Below, piece after piece: positions 1 to 6,166 of a stretch of 8,325 nucleotides of DNA (position 1 is the first letter of the stretch; each line of letters starts with the position of its first letter). The stretch spans positions 1 through 8,325 of the forward strand of contig SLEY01000529.1 in NCBI GenBank assembly GCA_007124535.1. Reading direction: 5' to 3'. The position numbers were made by a program, and so were the translations under genes. The notes beneath the pieces are model-generated. The model was not told where the DNA came from. It made no database searches and saw only the letters and a program-made list of their open reading frames with translations. This DNA is from Planctomycetaceae bacterium (lineage in GTDB: Bacteria; Planctomycetota; Planctomycetia; Pirellulales; Pirellulaceae).

Positions 1-71
1 AGGGCGCCGCCGACATCGAGACGTCTGGGCCAACGGCGGTAGACATCCGGCGTACGGAGGGGCTGAACCGG

Positions 72-800
72 ATGGTGACCCAAATCATTCTGGAGAATCT
101 CCCCGACGATTTCGTGCATGAAGACAATTGGGGCGCGACTCGCCAGATTTGGAACGGGGTGCGGATGCGATGGGAAGCGGACGGTCTGAGCACGCGCAGG
201 CGGTGGAAGACCGTCAATCATGGTACCTGGAAACGATACCAAGTGACCCTGATTGACCCCGAGCAGCACTTTCAGGTGGAGTTGTTTGATCTTCGCGAGT
301 TGCCCGAGGGGCGTGTCGGTTTCCAAGCCCGGGTGGACGCGGCAGCCCGGGTCCACGCTCGGCTGGCCGAATGGCAGTATGGTGTCCAGTTGCTGGGTTT
401 ACGTGCTTTGGCGACGGCGACGATTCGGTTGGAGGTCGATTGCAGTTTGGCCCTGCGGCTGGACCCCAGCCGTTTGCCGCCCGACGTGCTGCTGGACCCC
501 CGGATTGTGGCAGCGGACCTGCAGCTGGTCGATTTCCGGTTGCATCGGATCGGGAATGTGGGCGGTCCGGTGGTGCGCGAGTTAGGTCGGGCGGCACGCG
601 GGATGCTGGAGGAGCGACTTGCCGGCCGCCGGCAACGGCTGACGGATCGCATGCAGCGGCAGATCGATCGGCGCCGGGACGAATTGCGGCTCAGTTTGCA
701 CGAACTATTGAGTTCGCAGTGGGGGGATCTCGCGGCCCGCCAGCTGGCCCCGCCCGCCGAGCACGATGGCGACGGCGATGACACCCGTGGGGAACCATAG
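72..800 (+). CDS. Hypothetical protein, unknown family; true start may lie upstream
   Basis: A 242-residue reading frame that I do not recognise. The ATG at 72 is preceded by a purine-rich GGAGGGG (56-62) at usable spacing, which supports this start. However, the same frame stays open to the left edge with GC-rich third positions, so the protein may be longer and the visible part a fragment. No signal peptide or membrane segment is visible from this start. Residues 55-160 alternate hydrophobic and polar positions in a pattern that suggests beta strands (for example around VTLIDPEQHFQVELFDL and ATIRLEVDCSLALRL). Residues 165-216 form a long, arginine-rich, probably amphipathic helix, and the tail from 226 is acidic and proline-rich. 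A strand-rich body followed by a long helix could fit a lipid-binding or periplasmic fold, but that is a guess. The gene is convergent with the DUF1573 gene, and its TAG stop lies inside the inverted repeat at 798-890. Confidence 0.72.
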   Translation: MVTQIILENLPDDFVHEDNWGATRQIWNGVRMRWEADGLSTRRRWKTVNHGTWKRYQVTLIDPEQHFQVELFDLRELPEGRVGFQARVDAAARVHARLAEWQYGVQLLGLRALATATIRLEVDCSLALRLDPSRLPPDVLLDPRIVAADLQLVDFRLHRIGNVGGPVVRELGRAARGMLEERLAGRRQRLTDRMQRQIDRRRDELRLSLHELLSSQWGDLAARQLAPPAEHDGDGDDTRGEP

Positions 801-890
801 TGCCGCAAATCCCAATGGATCACCCACCAAGGCCAGCAATGCCCAACCTGCGGAGCGATTAGGTAACGTCCATTGTGATTGGCGGCACTA
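798..890. terminator. 22-bp inverted repeat joining two convergent stop codons; probable bidirectional terminator
   Basis: Arm one is 798-819 and arm two is 869-890. Read as a stem they pair at 20 of 22 positions, with single mismatches at the 10th and 15th pairs, around a 49-nt loop. The outermost three bases of each arm are the TAG stop of the gene on that side (798-800 plus, 888-890 minus), so the structure fills the whole gap between the convergent genes. This position fits a factor-independent or processing-type terminator used from both sides. There is no clear T-tract after either arm and the loop is long, so it is not a textbook intrinsic terminator. A small non-autonomous inverted-repeat element that landed here is an alternative, but no flanking target duplication is visible. 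Confidence 0.55.
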
Positions 891-1871
891 GCGCTTGAAC
901 GTGGCGGTCGCCATGCAGTGCGCGATCAGGCCGTCGCCCAAATCCGTCTCGATCTCAATCCGCTCGGCCAACCGGCTGTCCTCTCCCGACGCGGTGAAAC
1001 GCACCGGAATGAAGTGCATCGCCTTGCTCTCACTGGGGGGGTCATCGAAGGCGAACCGCCGGTCTTCGGCATGCACGGCGAGGATGCGAAACGGTTGATT
1101 GCCCCGGACCACCAAGTTCTTTTGCACGGTCTGACCTGGCGTTAGTACCCCCAGAAATAATGACGCTGGACTGATCGTCAGAGGCGATTGCACATGCCCT
1201 TCGATGGGCAACGGCACCCGTCCTCCGCGGTCGTCGTTGGTGATGATGTACAACTGGTCGCGCACGTAGCCTGCCGGAATGGAGGGTTTTAGACGGACCA
1301 GCATGGCGTAGCTGACTCGTCCGGAGTCCCGTTGGGTTTCTTCCAATTCCACTTCCAGGTGCTGGTTCGCGCTGCGGACGTCCACGATTTCCCAATCGTT
1401 GCGTCCGGCGTAGGCGATATCGATCCGCGTTTCGGCTCCGGATCCCACGTTCACCGTGCCGAAACTCGCGGCTCCCGGTTGAAAGACCACATCGCTCCGA
1501 ATGAATCCGGTGACTTGCAACTGGACCTCGGCACGACGAGGCCGATCGAAGACCACCGTAATAGTGGAGTTTTGTTTACCCAGGAACGAGCGCGTATTGT
1601 AGGTTACCACCACCGCGGTTTTTTCCGACCCCTCAACACGGTCGTTACGCACCTGGACCGTCGCGCAGCCACACGACGAGCGGACCGAGGCGATACGCAC
1701 CGGTTGGCGGTAAACATTTTCCAATTCGAAGGCGAATTCCTGTTTGGAGCCGCGGGCCACGGTCCCGAAATCGTGACTGGTGGTGGCGAACATTTGGCGG
1801 GCCCAGTTCTGCGCGGCGGCAGGGGCGGAGGGGACCAGCAACAGAAGAGCGAAAAGGGTGGCGCGTTTCAC
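888..1871 (-). CDS. Secreted DUF1573-domain protein with three Ig-like/ASH-like segments
   Basis: A 327-residue protein. It starts at a GTG (1871-1869) preceded on the minus strand by AAGGAAG (1882-1876), a good Shine-Dalgarno sequence. Residues 1-21 look like a Sec signal peptide: MKR, a Leu/Ala-rich core, and an APAAAQ cleavage region. The first domain carries the DUF1573 hallmarks HDFGTV (33-38) and SSCGC (65-69). Related strand-turn starts recur at ASFGTV (135-140) and near LFLGVLTPGQ (238-247), which suggests three beta-sandwich modules of about 100 residues. DUF1573 proteins are common in Planctomycetes and Bacteroidetes and are thought to be exported, but no reaction is established. 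The two cysteines of SSCGC could form a disulfide or bind a ligand after export; this is inference. The gene is transcribed away from the ffh cluster and is probably monocistronic, ending in the inverted repeat shared with the convergent gene. Confidence 0.93.
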   Translation of the reverse strand: MKRATLFALLLLVPSAPAAAQNWARQMFATTSHDFGTVARGSKQEFAFELENVYRQPVRIASVRSSCGCATVQVRNDRVEGSEKTAVVVTYNTRSFLGKQNSTITVVFDRPRRAEVQLQVTGFIRSDVVFQPGAASFGTVNVGSGAETRIDIAYAGRNDWEIVDVRSANQHLEVELEETQRDSGRVSYAMLVRLKPSIPAGYVRDQLYIITNDDRGGRVPLPIEGHVQSPLTISPASLFLGVLTPGQTVQKNLVVRGNQPFRILAVHAEDRRFAFDDPPSESKAMHFIPVRFTASGEDSRLAERIEIETDLGDGLIAHCMATATFKR

Positions 1872-2112
1872 AGCACTTCCTTCGTGTCTCGTTTAGTCAA
1901 ACAGGGCGGTTATGCGGCCCCTGTCGGGCGAAACTGTCCAATCGGCGCCTCGGTTTGACCCGCAAACGGATCCAAGGTGGGTTTAACCGCGACATCCGTT
2001 GTTATCGGTCCAAATTTCCAGCGAACCCACATTTTTTTCTGCATGTGCTGGCAAGGGGACCGGGCTCCGAGGCACGCAAGTGTCCGGCGCGGATCGGTTT
2101 GCGGGGCAGGTT

Positions 2113-2131
2113 GGCCATTTACAAATGGGCC
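2113..2131. promoter_or_regulatory. Dyad overlapping the ffh -35 box (possible operator)
   Basis: The sequence GGCCATTT-AC-AAATGGGCC pairs perfectly over CCATTT/AAATGG and extends to GG/CC if one G (2129) is bulged. Its centre coincides with the putative -35 element, the usual place for a repressor site. It could also form a short RNA hairpin if transcription begins upstream. There is no direct evidence for a binding protein. Confidence 0.3.
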
Positions 2132-2147
2132 GTCTTTGGGATAAACT
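2118..2147 (+). promoter_or_regulatory. Candidate sigma70-type promoter for ffh
   Basis: TTTACA (2118-2123, five of six to the -35 consensus) and TAAACT (2142-2147, four of six to the -10 consensus) are separated by 18 bp, about 90 bp ahead of the ffh start. The -35 hexamer sits in the middle of the dyad GGCCATTTACAAATGGGCC (2113-2131). Assignment is by eye only; planctomycete promoters are not always close to the E. coli consensus. Confidence 0.4.
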
Positions 2148-2237
2148 AGGCGTTTGGTTTTTTTCGCCCTTGGTCCGGCGGGTCCCGCGCGGGGTCGGCC
2201 GGCAGCGATTACCGCGGAAGCCTCCGGTTAGCTCGTT

Positions 2238-3707
2238 ATGTTCGAAAACCTGCAAGACGGCCTGAAGTCAGCCTTTAAGAGCCTGCGTGGCAAGGGCAAA
2301 CTGACCGAGGCCAACATGCGCGATGGCCTGCAGATCATCGAGCAGTCCCTGCTGGAAGCCGATGTCAGCTACTCGGTAGTCAAGGACTTTATGGACCAGG
2401 TGGGCGAGCAGGCCTTGGGCGAAAAGGTCCTGCTGGCCCTGAATCCCAGCCAGCAGTTGGTCAGCATTGTCCACAAAGAACTGATCCGGCTGCTCGGCCC
2501 GGTCGATCCGTCGATGCACCTGCGAAAGGACACGAGTGTCCTGATGCTGTGCGGGTTGCAAGGTTCGGGGAAGACGACGACGTGCGGGAAACTGGCCCGG
2601 CTGCTGCTCCAGAACCAGGTTCGCCCGTTAATGGTCGCTGCCGACCTGCAGCGTCCGGCGGCGATTGAGCAATTGCATGTGATTGGCGATCAACTGGGGG
2701 TGCCTGTTCACTCGGAGAAAGGGGCCCAGGACCCGGTGCGAGTCTGCCAGAACGCGGTCCAGAGGGCCCGGGACGAGGGTCTGCAAGCGGTACTGCTGGA
2801 TACCGCCGGGCGGCTGGCCATCGACAAGGAGTTAATGGACCAACTGCGGCGGATTGACGCCCGGGTTCAACCGGATCAGGTCTATCTGGTCGTCGATGGC
2901 ATGACCGGCCAGGATGCGGTCAACAGTGCCAAGTCGTTCAACGATGCTCTGGAGTTGGACGGCGTGATCATGACCAAGCTGGATGGCGACACGCGGGGCG
3001 GGGCCCTGCTGTCGGTCAAACACGTCACGGGCGTTCCCATCAAGTTCCTCGGTACGGGCGAGCATTTGGAGTCGCTCGAACCATTTCGTCCGGAGGGCAT
3101 GGCCGGGCGAATTCTGGGCTTGGGCGATATGGTGGCCTTGGCGGACCAGGTCCAGCAGGTGGTGGACGCCGAGGAGCAGGCCAAGCTGCAGGAGAAAATG
3201 CGGGCTGGCGAGTTCACGCTGGACGACTTTCGCGACCAGCTGGAAAAGATGGCCAAGCCCGGCCTGATGCAGAAAATGATGGGGCTGATGCCCGGCATGG
3301 GCGAGTTGCAGAAGATGCTGCAGGGCGAGGATACGGAGGGCGGGATCCGCCAGACCGTCGGCATTATCGACTCGATGACCCCCGCCGAGCGACGCAGTCC
3401 GAAGATCATCGATCCCAGTCGGAGAAACCGGATTGCCCGCGGAGCGGGCGTCCAGCCGCAGGACGTCAATCAGTTGGTCAAGCAGTACGAAACCATGGCT
3501 CCGCTGATGCAGAGCATGGCAGGCAAAGGCATGGCCGAGCGGATGAGTGCCCTGCAGAAGTTGCAGCAATCGGGCATGCTGGATCCGGGGGGCCGGGGCC
3601 CGCGGACCAAAAAGGGCACCGGAAAACGTTTGACCGCCAAAGAACGCGCGGCATTGAAGAAGCAGCGGCAGCGCGAACTTCGGCGGAAGAAACGCAAAGC
3701 AAAGTAG
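2238..3707 (+). CDS. ffh: Signal recognition particle protein Ffh (SRP54 GTPase)
   Basis: Ffh binds SRP RNA and hydrophobic signal sequences on nascent chains, then docks with FtsY at the membrane in a GTP-dependent cycle. The 489-residue product shows all domains. The helical N domain is about residues 1-90. The GTPase G domain carries the P-loop GLQGSGKTT (106-114), DTAGR (188-192), TKLDG (246-250) and GTGEHLESLEPF (272-283). The M domain (about 310-450) has a methionine-rich finger-loop region at 344-360 and the RNA-binding stretch RRNRIARGAG (395-404). A strongly basic tail (456-489) makes the protein somewhat longer than the usual roughly 450 residues. The ATG at 2238 matches the normal MFENL-type Ffh start. 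No good Shine-Dalgarno precedes it: GGAAG at 2216-2220 is too far away and lies in a small potential hairpin (2211-2228). It is the first gene of the translation cluster. Confidence 0.98.
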   Translation: MFENLQDGLKSAFKSLRGKGKLTEANMRDGLQIIEQSLLEADVSYSVVKDFMDQVGEQALGEKVLLALNPSQQLVSIVHKELIRLLGPVDPSMHLRKDTSVLMLCGLQGSGKTTTCGKLARLLLQNQVRPLMVAADLQRPAAIEQLHVIGDQLGVPVHSEKGAQDPVRVCQNAVQRARDEGLQAVLLDTAGRLAIDKELMDQLRRIDARVQPDQVYLVVDGMTGQDAVNSAKSFNDALELDGVIMTKLDGDTRGGALLSVKHVTGVPIKFLGTGEHLESLEPFRPEGMAGRILGLGDMVALADQVQQVVDAEEQAKLQEKMRAGEFTLDDFRDQLEKMAKPGLMQKMMGLMPGMGELQKMLQGEDTEGGIRQTVGIIDSMTPAERRSPKIIDPSRRNRIARGAGVQPQDVNQLVKQYETMAPLMQSMAGKGMAERMSALQKLQQSGMLDPGGRGPRTKKGTGKRLTAKERAALKKQRQRELRRKKRKAK

Positions 3708-3738
3708 GCAAGGAGCTTTTAAGCGATTGCCAGGCGAG

Positions 3739-3784
3739 CGTGGGGTTTCCCCACACGACTTCGTGGGGATTCCCCACACGACTT
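3739..3784 (+). repeat. Tandem duplication of a 23-bp hairpin unit in the rpsP leader
   Basis: Two adjacent copies, 3739-3761 and 3762-3784, differ at one base (T versus A in the loop). Each contains GTGGGG-WTT-CCCCAC, a perfect 6-bp stem with a 3-nt loop. The CCCCAC of copy one can also pair with the GTGGGG of copy two across an 8-nt loop, so alternative folds are possible. The unit length is not a multiple of three, which argues against it being coding. It lies between the ffh stop and the rpsP ribosome binding site and could act as an attenuator, a processing site or a dispersed intergenic repeat; which one is not decidable here. Confidence 0.8.
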
Positions 3785-3808
3785 GATCCCACAAATGAGG
3801 AGTTGTCA

Positions 3809-4303
3809 GTGGCAGTTCGTATTCGGTTGAAACGCATGGGACGGCGGCATCGTCCGTTCTTTCGCATTTGTGCCATGGATTCGCGCGCACCCCGCGACGG
3901 GCGGGTTATCGAAGAGTTGGGTATTTACGATCCGATCGTCCCGGAGACCGATGCGCGGGCCATCCTGAAGGCGGATCGCATCGATTATTGGTTGGGCGTC
4001 GGGGCTCAGCCCACCGAAAAGGTGGCTGTGTTGATCAAGAAGTACGGCACGGACGGAACGCATCGGGAGCAGCAGGAGTCGGCGCTCCAGCGGCTGGCGA
4101 TGCGGAAGCCCCAGGCGCCGCCCCCCGTGCGAGTCCCCACCCCTTCCCCCGAGCCTGCGGAGCCCGCGGCAGCGGAAACGCCTGAGGAAGAGGCTCCGGC
4201 GAGTGAGGCGGCAAGTGGCGAATCGCCGCCCAGCGATTCGCCCGCCGAAACGGTGGAAAACAGCGAGGCGGCTGCACCGGAGGCGGCGGAAAGCAGTTCC
4301 TAA
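3809..4303 (+). CDS. rpsP: 30S ribosomal protein S16 (bS16) with long acidic C-terminal tail
   Basis: S16 is an assembly protein of the small ribosomal subunit. I place the start at GTG 3809, giving MAVRIRLKRMGRR, which matches the normal family N-terminus. AGGAG (3798-3802) sits 6 nt upstream as a strong Shine-Dalgarno. A longer in-frame start at GTG 3740 is rejected because it runs through the hairpin repeats. The conserved core is about residues 1-82, including SRAPRDGRVIEELGIYDP (25-42). The product is 164 residues, roughly twice the usual size: residues 100-164 are a low-complexity Pro/Ala/Glu/Ser tail that is probably disordered and highly acidic. S16 tails vary between phyla, so the extension is likely lineage-specific and surface exposed. 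The gene is followed 3 nt later by trmD. Confidence 0.97.
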   Translation: MAVRIRLKRMGRRHRPFFRICAMDSRAPRDGRVIEELGIYDPIVPETDARAILKADRIDYWLGVGAQPTEKVAVLIKKYGTDGTHREQQESALQRLAMRKPQAPPPVRVPTPSPEPAEPAAAETPEEEAPASEAASGESPPSDSPAETVENSEAAAPEAAESSS

Positions 4304-4306
4304 GGC

Positions 4307-5035
4307 ATGCGCGTCGATTTGCTGACCCTGTTTCCCGGCATGTTTCCGGGCTACCTGGAGCAGAGCCTGCTGAACAAGGCCAGAACGCGCGGCTTGGTCG
4401 ACGTCCGGGTCCATGACATCCGCCAGTGGTCGCGCGACAAGCATCACAAGGTCGATGACCGCCCGTTCGGCGGCGGGCCGGGGATGGTGCTGCGAGTGGA
4501 ACCGGTTGTCGAGTCGGTCGAGGCGATTCGCCAGCAGGGGGGGCAGGCCGCCCGCTTGGTGCTGCTGACGCCCCAAGGACGCCGACTGACTCAAGGCGTG
4601 GTCGAAGAATTGGCAAGCGTGCCGCAGTTGATCCTGCTGTGCGGAAGATACGAAGGGTTCGATCAGCGGGTGATCGATATCCTGCAACCTGACGAAATCT
4701 CCATCGGTGATTATGTACTGAACGGAGGCGAGGTGGGGGCCATGGTCGTGATCGACGCGGTCATTCGCTTGATCCCGGGCGTCTTGGGCCATGCCGGTAG
4801 CTCTCGCGAGGATTCGTTCTCGGGCGGCAATCGCTGGTTGGAGTTCGCTCAGTACACTCGCCCCCGCGAGTATCGCGGCCACGCCGTGCCCGAGATCCTG
4901 TTGAGCGGAGACCATCAGGCGATCGCTCGCTGGAGACAAGAACAGAGTTATCAAAAAACCCAACAGCGGCGCGCCGATTTGCTGGACCCCGCGGCCAGCC
5001 CGCCCGACGCCGCTCCCAGAAAGGAACTCCCATGA
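4307..5035 (+). CDS. trmD: tRNA (guanine-N1)-methyltransferase TrmD
   Basis: TrmD uses S-adenosylmethionine to methylate N1 of G37 in tRNAs with G at position 36, which prevents +1 frameshifting. The 242-residue length is normal. Visible SPOUT-class motifs are [14 protein letters not shown] (47-60), [12 protein letters not shown] (110-121), the knotted AdoMet site around [13 protein letters not shown] (130-142), and YTRP (183-186). By position, R154 and D169 correspond to the catalytic residues known in the E. coli enzyme. The last roughly 15 residues are a Pro/Ala-rich extension. The gene begins 3 nt after the rpsP stop and has no well-spaced Shine-Dalgarno of its own, so it is probably translated by coupling to rpsP. 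Its TGA overlaps the rplS ATG (ATGA). rimM, commonly found immediately upstream, is missing. Confidence 0.98.
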   Translation: MRVDLLTLFPGMFPGYLEQSLLNKARTRGLVDVRVHDIRQWSRDKHHKVDDRPFGGGPGMVLRVEPVVESVEAIRQQGGQAARLVLLTPQGRRLTQGVVEELASVPQLILLCGRYEGFDQRVIDILQPDEISIGDYVLNGGEVGAMVVIDAVIRLIPGVLGHAGSSREDSFSGGNRWLEFAQYTRPREYRGHAVPEILLSGDHQAIARWRQEQSYQKTQQRRADLLDPAASPPDAAPRKELP

Positions 5036-5421
5036 ACAAACAGCAGCTTTTAAATACCGTCGAACAAACCAGTCTGAAGGACGAGACGCCTTGGTTCGAA
5101 ATCGGCGATACGGTCGACGTCCACACCAAGATCCTGGAAGGAAACAAGGAGCGGATCCAGGTCTTTTCCGGGGTGGTGATCGCTCGGAGCGGCAGTGGCA
5201 CGCGCGAAATGTTCACCGTCCGCCGGATCGTGGCCGGTCAGGGGGTCGAGCGGAAGTTCCCCTTGCACTCGCCGCGAATCGGCAAGATCGAAGTCAAACG
5301 CTCGGGCGTCGTTCGCCGCGCGAAACTGTACTTCCTCCGCGATCGTGTCGGCAAAGCCGTCCGCTTGAAGGAACGGCGTACCAAGGCCCCGGCCGCAAAC
5401 AAAAAAACCAATTCGGCTTAG
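5032..5421 (+). CDS. rplS: 50S ribosomal protein L19 (bL19)
   Basis: L19 lies at the interface between the ribosomal subunits. The 129-residue product carries family signatures [10 protein letters not shown] (26-35), the basic loop [20 protein letters not shown] (45-64), [18 protein letters not shown] (71-88) and [19 protein letters not shown] (96-114). A short Lys/Ala/Asn-rich tail extends the C-terminus slightly beyond the common length of about 115. AAGGA (5021-5025) sits 6 nt before the ATG, inside the end of trmD, and the start overlaps the trmD stop by 4 nt, which indicates a coupled operon. Confidence 0.98.
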   Translation: MNKQQLLNTVEQTSLKDETPWFEIGDTVDVHTKILEGNKERIQVFSGVVIARSGSGTREMFTVRRIVAGQGVERKFPLHSPRIGKIEVKRSGVVRRAKLYFLRDRVGKAVRLKERRTKAPAANKKTNSA

Positions 5422-5460
5422 CTCCATTGACGTGCCCGAAACGATCGTCGGCTTGGTTCG

Positions 5461-5498
5461 GGATCGGCGCGGTGGGGGCGCCGCGGCCATCCCGATCC
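5461..5498 (+). promoter_or_regulatory. GC-rich compound stem-loop between rplS and yraN
   Basis: GGATCGG (5461-5467) pairs perfectly with CCGATCC (5492-5498). Inside it CGCGG (5468-5472) pairs with CCGCG (5481-5485), leaving a 6-nt bulge on the 3' side. There is no T-tract, so it is not a canonical terminator. It could attenuate or separate yraN expression from the ribosomal genes, or protect the 3' end of the operon mRNA. The rest of the 147-bp spacer shows no gene I can support. Confidence 0.3.
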
Positions 5499-5568
5499 GC
5501 AACTGGCGAGCGGGGCGAGTGGGCCAAGTGGGAAAAACCACACTGCTTTCCGCCCGAGGGTTCCCGGT

Positions 5569-5997
5569 ATGGGACTTCGCGATCGACTTGACCGCTGGTT
5601 CGCGTCCTGGCGGCGCAACCCCTCCTTGGGCCAGCGGGGAGAATCGTTCGCTGCCCGTTTTCTCAAAAAACAAGGCTATCGGATCCTCGCCCGCTCCGAT
5701 CGGCAGCGATGGGGCGAAATCGACGTGATCGCCCTCGATGGCACAACGATCGTCTTTGTCGAAGTCAAAACCCGACGCTCCCACGAAAAAGGTCATCCAG
5801 CCGATGCCGTCGATGAAGCCAAGCAACGTCGCTTGACCCGCTTGGCCTTGGTCTACCTCAAGCAACATGGTCTGCTGGAGCATTCGGTCCGCTTCGATGT
5901 GGTGGCGATCACTTGGTCCGCCGAACGGCAGACGCCCCAAATACAACATTACCGCCACGCCTTCGAAGCCACCGGCGGGGGATCCTGTTTTTCCTGA
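5569..5997 (+). CDS. yraN: YraN/UPF0102 family endonuclease-fold protein
   Basis: A 142-residue protein with the UPF0102 pattern: GQRGESFAARFLKKQGYRIL (21-40), GEIDVIALD (49-57), VFVEVKTRR (62-70), a helix around AVDEAKQRRL (80-89), and FDVVAI (109-114). The GEID and EVK residues form the PD-(D/E)XK-type nuclease core. Biochemical activity of most members is unproven, and a role in DNA uptake, recombination or repair is only suspected. The ATG at 5569 has GAGGG (5556-5560) 8 nt upstream. Family members are very often found just after rplS or rnhB, as here; rnhB itself is not in this gap. The C-terminus (CFS) is short and unremarkable. It is the likely last gene of the cluster. Confidence 0.93.
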   Translation: MGLRDRLDRWFASWRRNPSLGQRGESFAARFLKKQGYRILARSDRQRWGEIDVIALDGTTIVFVEVKTRRSHEKGHPADAVDEAKQRRLTRLALVYLKQHGLLEHSVRFDVVAITWSAERQTPQIQHYRHAFEATGGGSCFS

Positions 5998-6166
5998 AGG
6001 CCAGTGGATACGCGATAGCCAGCGGCTCGATGATCGTTAAAGGAATGCATCGCTGGCGGCGCCGCTTGAACCACCGCGTATAATGTGCCGAGATCCGCGA
6101 CGTCAACCTGTGTTCAATAACCACCTCAGCTGGCTAAGTCACTCGCCTCTCAAAGGGGTGCCTCAA
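5998..6166. other. Intergenic spacer with possible terminator stem and promoter
   Basis: GCCAGCG (6018-6024) can pair with CGCTGGC (6051-6057), and a perfect palindrome GCGGCGCCGC occupies 6056-6065. Together these may end the upstream operon, although no T-tract follows. TATAAT follows at 6079-6084. AAGGGG (6153-6158) lies 8 nt before the ATG at 6167 and serves as the ribosome binding site of the next gene. No small gene is supported in this stretch. Confidence 0.4.
6079..6084 (+). promoter_or_regulatory. TATAAT -10 box for the large repeat protein gene
   Basis: A perfect -10 hexamer about 83 bp before the start codon. A TTGAAC at 6066-6071 is only 7 bp away and cannot be its -35. No good -35 lies at 16-19 bp and no TG extension is present, so promoter activity is only possible. 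Confidence 0.35.

Larger units (their letters stand above)
1872..2237. other. 366-bp divergent intergenic region between the DUF1573 gene and ffh
   Basis: No convincing gene lies here. The left part is the 5' leader of the DUF1573 gene and includes its Shine-Dalgarno (1876-1882, minus sense). Two short dyad-like words of the form GGTTTRACC occur at 1952-1960 and 1980-1988, and a 7-bp inverted repeat AACGGAT/ATCCGTT spans 1965-2000. These could be operator-like but are weak. A T7 run lies at 2032-2038 and another at 2158-2164. The right part holds the candidate ffh promoter and a GC-rich leader with the palindrome CCCGCGCGGG (2184-2193). I looked for the conserved SRP RNA tetraloop and GGAAGCAGC motif and saw none, so the 4.5S/SRP RNA gene does not appear to be here. 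Confidence 0.6.

Noticed and set aside
1872..2237. SRP (4.5S) RNA gene next to ffh
   Set aside because: The conserved SRP RNA domain IV motif and a long hairpin around it are not present.
3740..3808. Longer S16 starting at GTG 3740
   Set aside because: It would add 23 residues encoded by the hairpin repeats, has no ribosome binding site, and the normal S16 N-terminus begins exactly at GTG 3809 behind AGGAG.
2832..4963. Long antisense open frames opposite ffh, rpsP and trmD
   Set aside because: Their products are low-complexity and family-less, and they lie opposite well-conserved genes; they are the usual consequence of high GC content.
5422..5568. A small gene or rnhB remnant between rplS and yraN
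   Set aside because: The open frame starting at 5432 runs out of frame through yraN, lacks RNase HII motifs and has no ribosome binding site.
5050..5958. A 302-codon antisense frame over rplS and yraN
   Set aside because: It covers two genes with clear family motifs and has no recognisable domain itself.
6066..6084. TTGAAC plus TATAAT as a complete promoter
   Set aside because: The spacing is 7 bp instead of about 17, so only the TATAAT is kept as a possible -10.
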